A DNA stretch of 64,000 nucleotides from Hyphomicrobiaceae bacterium (GTDB taxonomy: Bacteria; Pseudomonadota; Alphaproteobacteria; Rhizobiales; Hyphomicrobiaceae): NCBI GenBank assembly GCA_025351355.1, contig JANXWC010000256.1:18174-82173 (forward strand). The letters run 5' to 3'. The position numbers and the translations under genes are program-made. Of the stretch, positions 27,665 through 36,573 are shown one piece after another. Positions within the stretch are counted from its first letter, which is position 1; every line of letters starts with the position of its first letter. The notes beneath the pieces were generated by a model. It saw nothing but the letters and a program-made list of their open reading frames with translations. It made no database searches and had not been told where the DNA came from.

Positions 27665-28354
27665 ATGCCAGACATCGACACCATTCCGTCCGAACCCGAC
27701 CCACTCGCGCTTCCGGCGGAGGCGATCCGCGTCGGCGAGGAGCTGTTCGCGCGGCCGTGGGAATTCCTCAAGACGGTGCCAAGCCTCGAATGGCTGCCGG
27801 ATGCCGACCGACCCGAGATTGCCTTCGCCGGCCGCTCCAATGTCGGCAAGTCCAGCCTCATCAACGCCATCACCCGCCGCCATGGCCTCGCGCGCACATC
27901 CAACACGCCGGGCCGCACGCAGGATCTCAACTATTTCGAATTACCGGGCGTGCCGTTGTTCCTCGTCGACATGCCCGGCTACGGTTTTGCCGATGCCCCC
28001 AAGGCCAAGGTCGAAGCCTGGACCAAATTCGTCAAAACCTACCTGCGCGGCCGCACCACGCTAAAACGCGTATTCGTACTGGTCGATAGCAGGCATGGCA
28101 TCAAGCCGCCGGACCGTGAAATTTTCGAGCTGCTCAACGAGGCGGCGGTGTCCTTCGTCGGTGTGCTCACCAAGCTCGACAAAATGAATGTCTACGAGCA
28201 GGCCAAAGCGCAGGCCAAATTCGCCGAAGCGCTGATGAAGGAGCCGGCGGCGTTTCCGCGAACTGTCGCGACGTCCTCGGAAAAGGCGATCGGCCTGGAA
28301 CATCTGCGCGCCGAGATCATCGTCGCCGCCGGCCTCGAAGGCCTGACGTTCTAA
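27665..28354 (+). CDS. engB: Ribosome biogenesis GTPase EngB (YsxC/YihA)
   Basis: The 229-residue GTPase has the Walker A motif GRSNVGKSS at residues 56-64, the G2 threonine region [10 protein letters not shown]3 in DMPGYG, and G4 in TKLDKM. It binds GTP and is needed for assembly of the large ribosomal subunit. It has a 30-residue N-terminal extension relative to Escherichia coli YihA. In many rhizobia engB is followed directly by argB, but here four reverse-strand genes and repeats lie between them. Confidence 0.95.
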   Translation: MPDIDTIPSEPDPLALPAEAIRVGEELFARPWEFLKTVPSLEWLPDADRPEIAFAGRSNVGKSSLINAITRRHGLARTSNTPGRTQDLNYFELPGVPLFLVDMPGYGFADAPKAKVEAWTKFVKTYLRGRTTLKRVFVLVDSRHGIKPPDREIFELLNEAAVSFVGVLTKLDKMNVYEQAKAQAKFAEALMKEPAAFPRTVATSSEKAIGLEHLRAEIIVAAGLEGLTF

Positions 28355-28372
28355 ACAGCATACGCGTCGTCC

Positions 28373-29074
28373 TCAGCAACCCGCTGCAATCTCGGCCACG
28401 ACCTGGCGCGCCACGGCGGCTGGATCGGTCGCTTCCGTTATCGGCCGTCCGACCACGAGGTGGGTGGCGCCGTCGCGGATCGCCGATGTCGGCGTGACGA
28501 CGCGCGCTTGATCCTTATCGGCGCCAGCCTGCAGCCGGATCCCGGGCGTGACGATGAGGAATTTGTCACCCACTGCCGCGCGCACTTCCGCGGCTTCCTG
28601 TCCTGATGCGATCACACCGTCGAAGCCGGCGGCCTTGGCCATCAACGCGCGCCGGACCACGAGCTTCGACGGCGTCGTTCCGTTGATGCCCTGTTCCACC
28701 AGATCCAAGGCGTCGAGGCTGGTGAGCACGGTGACGGCCAGCAGCTTGAGGCGGCTGGAGCCGCGTCCCATGACGGCAGCGTCCAGTGTCTTGCGATCGG
28801 TGCCGTGCACGGTGAGAAAATCCAGCCCGAGGCTGCCGATGTTGGCGGTCGCCTTTTCGACGGTGTTGGGAATATCCAGCAGCTTCATGTCGAGGAAGAT
28901 CTGCTTGCCGTCGCGCTTCAGTTTCTGCGCCAGCGCGATGCCGCCGCCGAACAGCAACTCCAGCCCGATCTTGTAAGCCGAAACGTCATCGCCAAGCCGC
29001 CCCACCACCGCCTCTGCGGCAGCCACTTCCGGCAAATCGAGCGCGACGAACAGGCGGGACTTGGCTGTGGTCAT
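28373..29074 (-). CDS. pyrF: Orotidine 5'-phosphate decarboxylase
   Basis: The ATG at 29074 (MTTAKSRLFVALDLP) gives 233 residues, the normal length. An upstream extension would run through a repeat element. The catalytic charged network is visible in FLDMKLLDIPNTV (Asp62, Lys64, Asp67), with the opening ALDLP strand and the phosphate-binding VTPGIRLQ and VGRPIT motifs. It makes UMP from OMP, the last step of de novo pyrimidine synthesis. It is convergent with engB, 18 bases away. Confidence 0.96.
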   Translation of the reverse strand: MTTAKSRLFVALDLPEVAAAEAVVGRLGDDVSAYKIGLELLFGGGIALAQKLKRDGKQIFLDMKLLDIPNTVEKATANIGSLGLDFLTVHGTDRKTLDAAVMGRGSSRLKLLAVTVLTSLDALDLVEQGINGTTPSKLVVRRALMAKAAGFDGVIASGQEAAEVRAAVGDKFLIVTPGIRLQAGADKDQARVVTPTSAIRDGATHLVVGRPITEATDPAAVARQVVAEIAAGC

Positions 29075-29106
29075 GGGAGGATCGCTTTTTTGGGAATCTC
29101 GACAGA

Positions 29107-29210
29107 ATTCCCTCCCCCCTCGTGGGGGAGGGTTAGGGTGGGGGGGTACAGTTGGATCAAACAGCCAGTTTACCCTCACCCCAGCCCCTCCCCACAAGGG
29201 GGGAGTAGAT
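29107..29210. repeat. CCCTCCCCCC/GGGGGAG palindromic intergenic element
   Basis: CCCTCCCCCCTCGTGGGGGA begins the element and CCCCTCCCCACAAGGGGGGA ends it, with an inner pair GGTTAGGGTGGGGG and ACCCTCACCCC, so the whole of about 100 bases can fold on itself. It lies between the start of pyrF and the end of gloB. It is related in style to the elements at 34966 and 38094. Confidence 0.8.
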
Positions 29211-29230
29211 CCGTGGAAGTTGAAAATGTC

Positions 29231-29998
29231 TCAAGCCTTGTTCTTCCTGTTGCGCACTTCGGCGAAAACCTGCCAGTCCGGCGCCGCTTCGAGGCCGAGG
29301 CGTTTGCGGATGGCCGGCGACTTGACGCGCAGGAACGGGTTGGTGGCCAGCTCCACGTCGATGCGTGTCGGCAGCGTGGCCTTCCCGGCTTTGCGCAACG
29401 CTTCGATGTCCGCGGCGCGCGCCACCAGTTCGGCATTTTCCGGCTCGATGGTCAGCGCAAACTTCGCATTTGCCAAGGTGTATTCATGGCCGCAATAAAT
29501 TTGAGTATTGCCGGGCAGTGCCGCCAGCTTGGCCAGCGAGGTCCACATCATTTCCATGGTGCCTTCGATGACCCGCCCGCAACCGAGCGCGAACAGCGTG
29601 TCACCGACGAAGGCGACGTTAGCTGCGGGGACGTGAAAAGTAATGTGGCCGTTGGTATGGCCGGGCGTTTCGATCACCTGCACCTGATACGAGCCGAGCC
29701 GGAACGCATCGCCTTCACCCACCGCCGTGTCGAGCCCCGGTATTTTCGCCGCTTCGGCCTTGGGTCCGATGATCACGCAGCCCGTTTCTTTTTTCAGTGC
29801 CAGATTGCCGTCGGTGTGATCGGCATGATGGTGCGTGGTGAAGATATAGCTCAGTTTCCAGCCTTTTTCCGCCAGCGCCTGACGCACGCTGTCGGCATTC
29901 GGCGCATCGATGGACGCCGTAACGCCGCGCTCGGTATCCCGAATGAGCACGCCGAAATTATCGGACAGACACGGGAACTGGTGAATATCAAGAGCCAT
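29231..29998 (-). CDS. gloB: Hydroxyacylglutathione hydrolase (glyoxalase II)
   Basis: The ATG at 29998 (MALDIHQFPCLSDNF) gives 255 residues, the standard length. The metallo-beta-lactamase metal site is THHHADHTDGN at residues 55-65 (His56, His58, Asp60, His61). Further ligands follow in PGHTNGHI, DTLFALGCGR and CGHEYTLAN. It hydrolyses S-lactoylglutathione to lactate and glutathione in methylglyoxal detoxification. The start lies just upstream of a 474-base intergenic region that carries a hairpin repeat. Confidence 0.96.
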   Translation of the reverse strand: MALDIHQFPCLSDNFGVLIRDTERGVTASIDAPNADSVRQALAEKGWKLSYIFTTHHHADHTDGNLALKKETGCVIIGPKAEAAKIPGLDTAVGEGDAFRLGSYQVQVIETPGHTNGHITFHVPAANVAFVGDTLFALGCGRVIEGTMEMMWTSLAKLAALPGNTQIYCGHEYTLANAKFALTIEPENAELVARAADIEALRKAGKATLPTRIDVELATNPFLRVKSPAIRKRLGLEAAPDWQVFAEVRNRKNKA

Positions 29999-30174
29999 GG
30001 GCGCGCTCCGGTATGTAATTGGGGCAGGGAATCGGTTGCGCGACACGTGACACCAGCGCCCCCCGGAGATCAAGGGGGCACGACAAGGTCACGGGCGAAA
30101 GCAAGCGAACTCACCCCCGTCGTCGATGGTTACGCAGGCGCAAGGCGCTAAAATAGTCCCACCCCTATCGCTTT

Positions 30175-30288
30175 CCCGAAATTTCACGCGCCCTACGCGC
30201 GGAAAATATCCGGGATCTTTACCCGTTGCAATTTGCGTTCGAACTACGAGCGACCCGTTATCAACTTTGAGCGGTAAAGATCCTGGAT
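30175..30288. repeat. ATCCGGGATCTT hairpin element, copy 1 (within a 474-base gene-free region)
   Basis: The region 29999-30472 has no gene that I can support. Inside it CCCGAA at 30175 pairs with TTTTCGGG-like TATCCGGG ending at 30214, with ACGCG...CGCGC inside. ATCCGGGATCTTTACC at 30208-30223 also pairs with GGTAAAGATCCTGGAT at 30273-30288 (one mismatch). The same TATCCGGGATCTT..ACCC core recurs at 42644-42661. Confidence 0.8.
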
Positions 30289-30472
30289 AACCTTTGAGCC
30301 GAAGTGGCCCGGCGGTTTCCGCGACCGCGACCTCTTGTGCCATGTCAGAGTCAGTTTGCTTGACGAAATGAGCGCTTATCAAAAGCGAAGTGCACACACG
30401 ATCACGAATCCGTGAGCGGAATCGCCAATCTTTCTGGGTGACGTCTGTGGCCCCTGGTTGCCCACGCCACCC

Positions 30473-31507
30473 CTACTGAAACGACAACTGCACCTTCATC
30501 GCGCGTTGGCGGTCGGCGGCGGTCCGGAACGCGGCGTTGGCGTCGGCGATCGGCATGGTGGCCGTGACAAGGGGCGTCACGTCGATACGCTTGGCCGCCA
30601 TCAGATCCACAGCCAGCTGAAATTCGCGGTCGAAGCGGAAGGTGCCGCGCAACTGGAATTCCTTGGCCACCAGCACATTCATCGGCAGCGACACGTCACC
30701 GCCGATGCCGACCTGCACGATGACGGCGCCGGGGCGCAAGGCCTCGAACGCGCCGCCCAGCACGGGCGCCGCACCGGAAGCTTCAAACATCACGTCGAAC
30801 GTACCTTTATCGGCGGCGTATGATGAAAGCGCGCTGGGATTTTTAGCCACGTCCAATATTGTCGTCGCCCCGGCCTGTTCGGCAAAGCGGAGAGTGAATG
30901 GGCTCAAGTCGGTGGCGATGATTTCCGATGCGCCAGCCAACCGCGCCGCCATGATGGTGAGGATGCCGATGGGGCCGCAGCCGGTCACCAGCACTTTGCG
31001 GCCAAGCAGCGGCCCCGCCTGATTGACGGCATGCAGGCAGACGGCCAATGGCTCGGCCATGGCCGCTTCCGCCATGGTCATGCTCGCTGGAATGACGACC
31101 GCCTGTTCGGCGCACACGGTCAGCGACTGGCGGAAACCACCCTGCACGTGCGGGAAGCGCATGGCGCTACCGAGAAACCGCATATCCAGGCAATGGCGCG
31201 GCTGGCCCTCACGGCAATAACGGCAGAGGCCGCACGGCAGGCTCGGATCGACAGCCACGCGGGTGCCGGCTTTGAGATGTGTGACACCCGCGCCGACCTC
31301 GGCGATGACGCCGGAGATCTCGTGGCCCAGCACCATCGGTTGCTTGATGCGGATCGCACCGAAGCCACCGTGCTGGTAATAGTGCAGATCCGACCCGCAG
31401 ATGCCGCCCGCCTGGATTTGCACGACGACGTCGCCCGGCCCCGGCGGCGTGGCAGCGACCGGCTCGACCCGCAGATCGTTGGGTGCGTGAATAACGACGC
31501 CGAGCAT
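30473..31507 (-). CDS. Zinc-dependent L-idonate 5-dehydrogenase-like alcohol dehydrogenase
   Basis: The 344-residue medium-chain dehydrogenase has the catalytic zinc ligands Cys37 (GGICGSDLHYY) and His62/Glu63 (GHEISG). It has the structural zinc quartet Cys92, Cys95, Cys98 and Cys106, and a Rossmann motif VTGCGPIGIL. The GICGSDLHYYQHGGFG stretch and overall pattern are those of L-idonate 5-dehydrogenase, which interconverts L-idonate and 5-ketogluconate with NAD(P). Other sugar-acid or polyol substrates are possible. It follows the Clp-N-domain gene on the same strand after 61 bases, so the two may be cotranscribed, though no functional link is obvious. Confidence 0.85.
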   Translation of the reverse strand: MLGVVIHAPNDLRVEPVAATPPGPGDVVVQIQAGGICGSDLHYYQHGGFGAIRIKQPMVLGHEISGVIAEVGAGVTHLKAGTRVAVDPSLPCGLCRYCREGQPRHCLDMRFLGSAMRFPHVQGGFRQSLTVCAEQAVVIPASMTMAEAAMAEPLAVCLHAVNQAGPLLGRKVLVTGCGPIGILTIMAARLAGASEIIATDLSPFTLRFAEQAGATTILDVAKNPSALSSYAADKGTFDVMFEASGAAPVLGGAFEALRPGAVIVQVGIGGDVSLPMNVLVAKEFQLRGTFRFDREFQLAVDLMAAKRIDVTPLVTATMPIADANAAFRTAADRQRAMKVQLSFQ

Positions 31508-31568
31508 AAGGCCTCCTTGGCACAGTGCGATAAATTCAAAGTACGTCGGATTATGCAGCTGGCGCGTG

Positions 31569-33503
31569 TCAGCCCAGTCCCGCCAAGCGACGCAGTGCGG
31601 ACAACGCGCCGAGGATTATCTCGGCCGCCCGCCCGCTCATCAGCATTGCTAGAAACCCGATGGCGATCAGGTTGCCGAACAGCAGCAAACCGACCAACCC
31701 CCGGCGGCTGCCGCGTCGCGCCACATCGATTTCAATTGATTCCTCACCCAGCGGAACTTCGCCGCTGATGCCCTCGCTGCCGACGATGCGCGTCGCGCCC
31801 GCCAGGCTCAGCCGGATACGGCCCTTGTTGCGCGGCGTAATCCGCCAGCGCCATGTCGCATCGTCGGCGCCCTGATGCACGCGCGGCGGACTGATCCACA
31901 GCGTCTCCGGGCTCGCCAACTCGACGTGTGCGTCGTCTGCGCCGGCTTTCAGCCGCATCGTCGCTACCCGCAACGGTGGCCAGCGATGGCCCGGCACCGG
32001 TGGGATTTCCAGCGCACGCCGAGGCACGATAACCTCGATGATGTCGGTCTGCCCTTGTCTCAGACGGCGCGGCAACGTTGCCACCAAGGTCCGCATATCC
32101 ACGGTCGGTGGTGGAATTGGCGGCACCCGCATCGTCTCCCGCGCCATCGGCTGCGCGCTGACGCCGGCGCTCGCCGATCCGCTCGAATTCGCAGGCGGCG
32201 ACGGCATGGGCGACGGCGGTTGCGATGCCGGTAACGGTGCAGCAACAGGTGTCGCCATCGCCGCCGCCAGCGATGGCAACGGCAGCGGCGGCGGGCCAGT
32301 TCGCGGTGACGCGGTCGGCACCAATGGCAGTGGTGGTTGCGCGGCCTTGCTTTCCAGCGCCAAAGCGGCTTCGGCGGCCGCCCACGCCGCTGCCGCGCCA
32401 GCCGTTACAGAGGGCGCCGCGTTTGGCTTGCGCGACCCAGCCTCCACTTGAGAAATTGGGCCCTTCGTTGCTGCAGGCACCAACAGATCTGCCGGCGTCC
32501 GCGGCCCGTTCGCTCCTTCGCTCTGCGGTGCCGGCACGGGCGTCGCCACTGGGCCGCGCGCCAGGGGTTTCTCGGCCGTGACCGCGGCCTCGGCGGCAAT
32601 GGGCTTCGCAATGCTGTGACTCCGCTCGCTCGACGGCGCCGGAGCCTTTTGTTCGCCAGTCTCTCGAACCTGTGCGGCAGCGGCATTCTGTGGCGCCAGC
32701 ACCGGCACATTCATATCCGGGGTCGCCGCGGGCGCTTCGGCATCCGGTAGCGTCGGCTTCTCCACTTTGCGCATAGGCGCCGGCGCCGCTTCCTGCAATC
32801 GCGCCCGCACCGAGGCCAGCAGTTCATCTGTCGACGGCCGCGCCGGTTGCCGTTCGGCTTTCCCGTGAGTGGCTTTGCCGTCATCAGCCGCCAGCTGCGA
32901 CATCGGCGTCGCCGCAGGTGCCAGTGGCATCGCCGCAACCGGCTGCGGCGCAACGCTCGCCGTGCCCATCGGGGCCGTCGCGGGCATCGGTTGGTTTGGC
33001 GGCGGTGCGCCGATCGATTTCTGCAACACCTTGATCACTTCGTTGAACGTCAGCCCATGTGCGCGCAACAATCCCGCCGACGGCGTCGATGCGTCGCCGA
33101 TCATCGCCGCTAGCACGATCGCCCCGTCGATCTGCCGCCGCGCCGATTGCTGCGCCGCCATCGCCGCCAGCTTCAAAACCTTCAGTAGATCCGGCGTCGG
33201 CAGAATGGCTTTGCCCGTCGGCGTGTCATTGGGGAATTGTCCGAGGTGCGTGGTGATGTCGGCCCGCAGGCGTTCGATGTTGACCGTGCTGATGCCCAAT
33301 ACCGCCAGCGCCTCCGGATCCTCGCTCAGGGCAAACAGCAGGTGCTCCGATGAAACGCCGCCATGATGCTGGCTGATGGCCAGCCGATGCGCCTTATCCA
33401 GGCTCGCATCTAGGAACGGCGAGCGCGCCACGCCGCTGTCGGCCTGGGCAACACCCGGGCCACTTGGCGCAGGCTGCGTAGACTGTATGGCTTGACGAGA
33501 CAT
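31569..33503 (-). CDS. Clp N-terminal-domain protein with long Pro/Ala linker and membrane-anchored C-terminal domain
   Basis: The 644-residue protein starts at an ATG (MSRQAIQSTQ). Residues about 28-165 form a Clp_N double repeat (LDKAHRLAISQHHGGVSSEH at its start, then a second half from PTPDLLKVLKLAAMAA), the peptide-binding domain of ClpA/ClpC. No AAA+ ATPase follows. Instead there are about 290 residues of Ala/Pro/Val-rich linker, then a beta-rich domain (ATLPRRLRQGQTDIIEVIVP ... WRWRITPRNKGRIRLSL, about 470-605) and one membrane helix near residues 610-628. I know of no named family with this complete layout. It may recruit substrates to a membrane site, which is inference. Confidence 0.75.
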   Translation of the reverse strand: MSRQAIQSTQPAPSGPGVAQADSGVARSPFLDASLDKAHRLAISQHHGGVSSEHLLFALSEDPEALAVLGISTVNIERLRADITTHLGQFPNDTPTGKAILPTPDLLKVLKLAAMAAQQSARRQIDGAIVLAAMIGDASTPSAGLLRAHGLTFNEVIKVLQKSIGAPPPNQPMPATAPMGTASVAPQPVAAMPLAPAATPMSQLAADDGKATHGKAERQPARPSTDELLASVRARLQEAAPAPMRKVEKPTLPDAEAPAATPDMNVPVLAPQNAAAAQVRETGEQKAPAPSSERSHSIAKPIAAEAAVTAEKPLARGPVATPVPAPQSEGANGPRTPADLLVPAATKGPISQVEAGSRKPNAAPSVTAGAAAAWAAAEAALALESKAAQPPLPLVPTASPRTGPPPLPLPSLAAAMATPVAAPLPASQPPSPMPSPPANSSGSASAGVSAQPMARETMRVPPIPPPTVDMRTLVATLPRRLRQGQTDIIEVIVPRRALEIPPVPGHRWPPLRVATMRLKAGADDAHVELASPETLWISPPRVHQGADDATWRWRITPRNKGRIRLSLAGATRIVGSEGISGEVPLGEESIEIDVARRGSRRGLVGLLLFGNLIAIGFLAMLMSGRAAEIILGALSALRRLAGLG

Positions 33504-33768
33504 AAGCGTGGCCGTTCCCCGAAGACGTGAGCACTCTCAACCGGATAAACCGGCACCCCTGCACGACCCTAGCCTTTTGCCGCGCCTGTGGCACGCGGTC
33601 TCGCAAAGGAATCTGTGCGCACAAATAGAGAGCAATTGCGTGCAAATTTCGTTGTCCCGCGTGCCCGTCCCGCTATAAACGAACCGCGCCCGCAGGTGCC
33701 AGCAATTTCGCGTGGCACTTCGGGCACTTGCCACTGCCCCCTTCGAGCAGCCACAGGGATGTTGCCGC

Positions 33769-34731
33769 ATGTCCGCCAAATCGACCGACGACAAAAAGGC
33801 CCAGCAGGCAGCCCCGGCACTTCCGACCGATTTGGAAGCGGCGCCGTCGCCCCACTTGCAGGCGCGCATTCTTGCCGAGGCGTTGCCTCATCTCATCCGC
33901 TACGACGAACAGACGGTGGTCATCAAATTCGGCGGCAACGCCATGGGCGATCAGGCACTGGCCGAGGCCTTCGCCAAGGACATTGTCTATCTCAAGCTCT
34001 CCGGCGTCAATCCGGTCGTCGTCCACGGTGGCGGCCCGCAGATCGCCAGCATGCTGAAAAAACTCGGCTTTAAATCCGAATTCGTGCACGGCCTGCGCGT
34101 CACCGACAAGCCGACGGTGGAAATCGTCGAGATGGTGCTGTCCGGCTCCATCAACAAGGAAATCGTCGCCGCCATCAACCGTCAGGGCGGCAAAGCCGTC
34201 GGCATCTCCGGCAAGGATGCCAACCTGATGATCGCCAAGCAGATCACCGAAATGCCCGATCCCGAAAGCAATATCATGCAGGCCGTCGATATCGGCTATG
34301 TCGGCGATCCCGTCGAGGTCAATCCTTATATCGTCGAGATGATCGCCCGCTCCGATCTGATTCCGGTGATCGCGCCCATCGCCGCCTCCCGCGATGGCCA
34401 GACTTTGAACATCAACGGCGACACCTTTGCCTCGGCCCTCGCCGCCCGCCTCAAAGCCAAGCGCCTATTGCTGCTGACCGACGTTGCCGGCGTGCTCGAC
34501 AGCTCCAAGAAATTGATCCGCGATCTCACGCTCGACGAGGCCCGCGCCATGATCCGCGACGGCACCATCTCCGGCGGCATGATCCCCAAGATCGAAGGCT
34601 GCATCGAAGTCGTCGAAGCCGGCGTCGAAGGCGTCTCCATCATCGACGGCCGCGTGCCCCACTGCGTCCTCCTCGAACTCTTCACCGAACACGGCGTCGG
34701 CACGATAGTGCGACGCAAACGAGGCAAGTAG
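33769..34731 (+). CDS. argB: Acetylglutamate kinase
   Basis: The ATG at 33769 has AGGGA nearby and gives 320 residues. The ATP-binding lysine and glycine loop are in [11 protein letters not shown], the second glycine-rich loop is [14 protein letters not shown], and the substrate-binding regions ISGKDANLM and GMIPKIEGC are present. It phosphorylates N-acetylglutamate in arginine synthesis. The N-terminal arm of about 45 residues before the first strand is of the kind found in arginine-inhibited hexameric enzymes. It is divergent from the Clp-N-domain gene. Confidence 0.96.
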   Translation: MSAKSTDDKKAQQAAPALPTDLEAAPSPHLQARILAEALPHLIRYDEQTVVIKFGGNAMGDQALAEAFAKDIVYLKLSGVNPVVVHGGGPQIASMLKKLGFKSEFVHGLRVTDKPTVEIVEMVLSGSINKEIVAAINRQGGKAVGISGKDANLMIAKQITEMPDPESNIMQAVDIGYVGDPVEVNPYIVEMIARSDLIPVIAPIAASRDGQTLNINGDTFASALAARLKAKRLLLLTDVAGVLDSSKKLIRDLTLDEARAMIRDGTISGGMIPKIEGCIEVVEAGVEGVSIIDGRVPHCVLLELFTEHGVGTIVRRKRGK

Positions 34732-34857
34732 TCGGCACCATCGTTCGGCGGAAGCGGCGGAAGTGAATGTGGGCGGTATCGCGATTGGATTGGCGATTAA
34801 AGTAACTGTCCCCAATTACCTGCTGCGTCGGACGATTGCGCAAGCTTGGCAGTCGTC

Positions 34858-34885
34858 GGGTCAAGCGCGTCAGCGCGACCCAACA
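34858..34885. repeat. Dispersed GGGTCAAGCG element, copy 2
   Basis: GGGTCAAGCGCGTCAGCGCG followed by ACCCAACA matches the element at 27422-27449 almost base for base. The two ends GGGT and ACCC and the inner CGCGTCAGCGCG make it self-complementary. Confidence 0.85.
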
Positions 34886-34965
34886 GCCAAGACCAGATCG
34901 CGTAAAGTTGCCTCGCGCCTCTTTCCGTCCTGATGCTGCCCGCTTTTTTTTCACTTCCTTTCTTC

Positions 34966-35075
34966 CTCCCCCTCGATGGGGGAGGGCGGAACGCCTTGGC
35001 GAAAGATCGGCTTCTCGGCGTTCGCCTCGGGCTCAATGCCGAGCTATCGCTTAGGCGTTCCGGGTGGGGGTGCCG
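34966..35075. repeat. CTCCCCCTCGATGGGGGAG long hairpin element, copy 1
   Basis: A short palindrome, CTCCCCCTCGATGGGGGAG (34966-34984), is followed by GGAACGCC (34988-34995). That pairs with GGCGTTCC (35054-35061) and then GGGTGGGGGTGCCG. The same order of motifs is found at 38094-38203, with different internal sequence. Confidence 0.85.
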
Positions 35076-35315
35076 CAGCTGAATACACCGCAGTCGCCAC
35101 CCCCAACTTCGGCATGGCCACTTCCGCAGACAAGGCCGCCCTGCAAAAAAAAGGGAAGGGTTCGGGGAGCCCGCTCCCCGATCGGGTGCAGGGCGGAAGC
35201 CCTGCTCGCGGCACGCGACTGACCGCATGGTAAACTGGTTAACGCCGCGAGCCGGCGACAAAATCATCCCGCCGCACTAGCGTCTGAGGTCGGAGCGCGA
35301 ATGGCGCCATCGGGC

Positions 35316-35416
35316 GGGGTTTACACCACCCTACTCGTCCGGGTTTGCACCGGCTTCAGTCGTCGGGGTTTGCACCCGCCTCTGTTCGTCGGCACTTGCA
35401 GCCGCTTCAGCTTGTC
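35316..35416. repeat. Four imperfect tandem repeats of about 25 bp
   Basis: Units beginning at 35316, 35340, 35365 and 35391 share the pattern GGGTTTGCACC-GCTTCAGTCGTC with substitutions and a period of 24-26 bases. The period is not a multiple of three and no gene covers it. The last unit (GGCACTTGCAGCCGCTTCAG) is the most diverged. Confidence 0.75.
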
Positions 35417-35590
35417 ATCGTCTCGGCGAGCGATGCAATTCTCCAGATGGTTTCCATCCGCGCCCCTACCGCAGACGCCGGTCTACGCAGGGCCCTGCGC
35501 GCGGCGCTCCGTATGGGAGTGCACCAACAATGCACAACCCAAGATGGAATCGCAACGATTTGATTGAGCCTTGGTGAATGTGCCGCTGAT

Positions 35591-35661
35591 GGGGACAGCC
35601 ACCAGCGCGTGGCATCGACGGAAATTGTCACATGCTATGCCACAAGTTTGTGGCTGTCCCC
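35591..35661. repeat. 71-bp two-stem inverted-repeat element
   Basis: Perfect outer arms GGGGACAGCCAC (35591-35602) and GTGGCTGTCCCC (35650-35661) enclose perfect inner arms GTGGCAT and ATGCCAC. Arms containing GGGGACAG/CTGTCCCC are common in palindromic elements mobilised by REP-associated transposases. A lone CTGTCCCC also occurs at 34806. No transposase is encoded nearby. Confidence 0.85.
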
Positions 35662-35691
35662 ACTGACCACTGCCCCCAATCAAACCTCACC

Positions 35692-36474
35692 TCACCGTGG
35701 CGCCATGCGGATGGCGCCGTCGAGCCGCACGTCTTCGCCGTTGAAATACCCGCACGTGATCATCGTGTGGGCCAACTGCGCGAATTCTTCTGGTCGTCCA
35801 AGCCGCTTCGGAAACGGCACGCTGGCCGCCAGCGCCGCCTTGACGTTTTCCGGTGCCCGCTGCAGCAGCGGCGTATCGAAAATCCCCGGCAAAATCGTAT
35901 TAACGCGAATGCGCTCGCTGGAGAGATCACGCGCGATCGTCAGCGTCATGCCGACCACCCCTGCCTTCGACGCGGTGTAGGCGACTTGCCCGATCTGGCC
36001 GTCTTCGGCGGCCACCGATGCGGTGTTGATGATCACGCCGCGATCGCCGTCCGGCAGCGGCTCCAGCTTCAGCATGCCGGCCGCCGACTTGGTGATGCAG
36101 CGGAACGTGCCGATCAGGTTGATGCCGATGATGCGCTCGAAATTCTCCAGCGGATATTCCTTGATCTCGCCGCTCTGCTTGTCGCGTGCGACCGTCTTGT
36201 GCGAGCCGCCGACGCCCGCGCAATTGACCAGGATGCGCTCCTGCCCGATTGCCGCGCGCGCTTTCGCCAGCGCCGCGTCGACCTCCGGAGTGGACGTCAC
36301 GTTGACCTTGCAGAACACACCGCCGAGCTCTTTCGCCAGCGCTTCTCCGGCTTCTTCGTTGAGATCGAACAATGCCACGCGCACGCCATGCGAAGCCAAC
36401 AGCCGCGCTGTCGCCGCGCCGAGACCCGATGCGCCGCCCGTAATGACCGCAGAAATCGATTTATCCAGTTTCAT
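35692..36474 (-). CDS. Short-chain dehydrogenase/reductase (type-2 3-hydroxyacyl-CoA dehydrogenase-like)
   Basis: The 260-residue SDR has the cofactor motif TGGASGLG (residues 13-20), the NCAGVGG strand, catalytic Ser in INTASVAAED, and YTASK as the Tyr-x3-Lys pair. Asp in VALFDLNEE after the second strand points to NAD rather than NADP. The insertion GIKEYPLENFERIIGINLIG-like region and the ending GEDVRLDGAIRMAPR are typical of the group annotated as 3-hydroxyacyl-CoA dehydrogenase type 2 (HSD17B10-like), which acts in beta-oxidation or branched acyl-CoA breakdown. The precise substrate is not fixed by the sequence. Confidence 0.86.
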   Translation of the reverse strand: MKLDKSISAVITGGASGLGAATARLLASHGVRVALFDLNEEAGEALAKELGGVFCKVNVTSTPEVDAALAKARAAIGQERILVNCAGVGGSHKTVARDKQSGEIKEYPLENFERIIGINLIGTFRCITKSAAGMLKLEPLPDGDRGVIINTASVAAEDGQIGQVAYTASKAGVVGMTLTIARDLSSERIRVNTILPGIFDTPLLQRAPENVKAALAASVPFPKRLGRPEEFAQLAHTMITCGYFNGEDVRLDGAIRMAPR

Positions 36475-36573
36475 GAGCGCGCCCTCTTTTTATGCGTTCG
36501 ATCCTTTGGCATCAGTGTGTGCCATCGCCGCGGCGTGATGCAAGCCCCCTCCGATGCAATCCCATAAATCAGC

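Larger units (their letters stand above)
34732..35691. other. 960-base gene-free region rich in repeats
   Basis: No coding frame in this stretch has a ribosome binding site or recognisable protein. It instead holds at least four different repeat structures, listed separately at 34858, 34966, 35316 and 35591, and the G/C-rich block 35157-35212. The density of repeats suggests an insertion-tolerant site between argB and the SDR gene. Confidence 0.7.

Noticed and set aside
30089..30397. A 102-codon reverse-strand frame between gloB and the dehydrogenase gene
   Set aside because: It runs through the palindromic repeat element, has no ribosome binding site, and its protein shows no recognisable feature.
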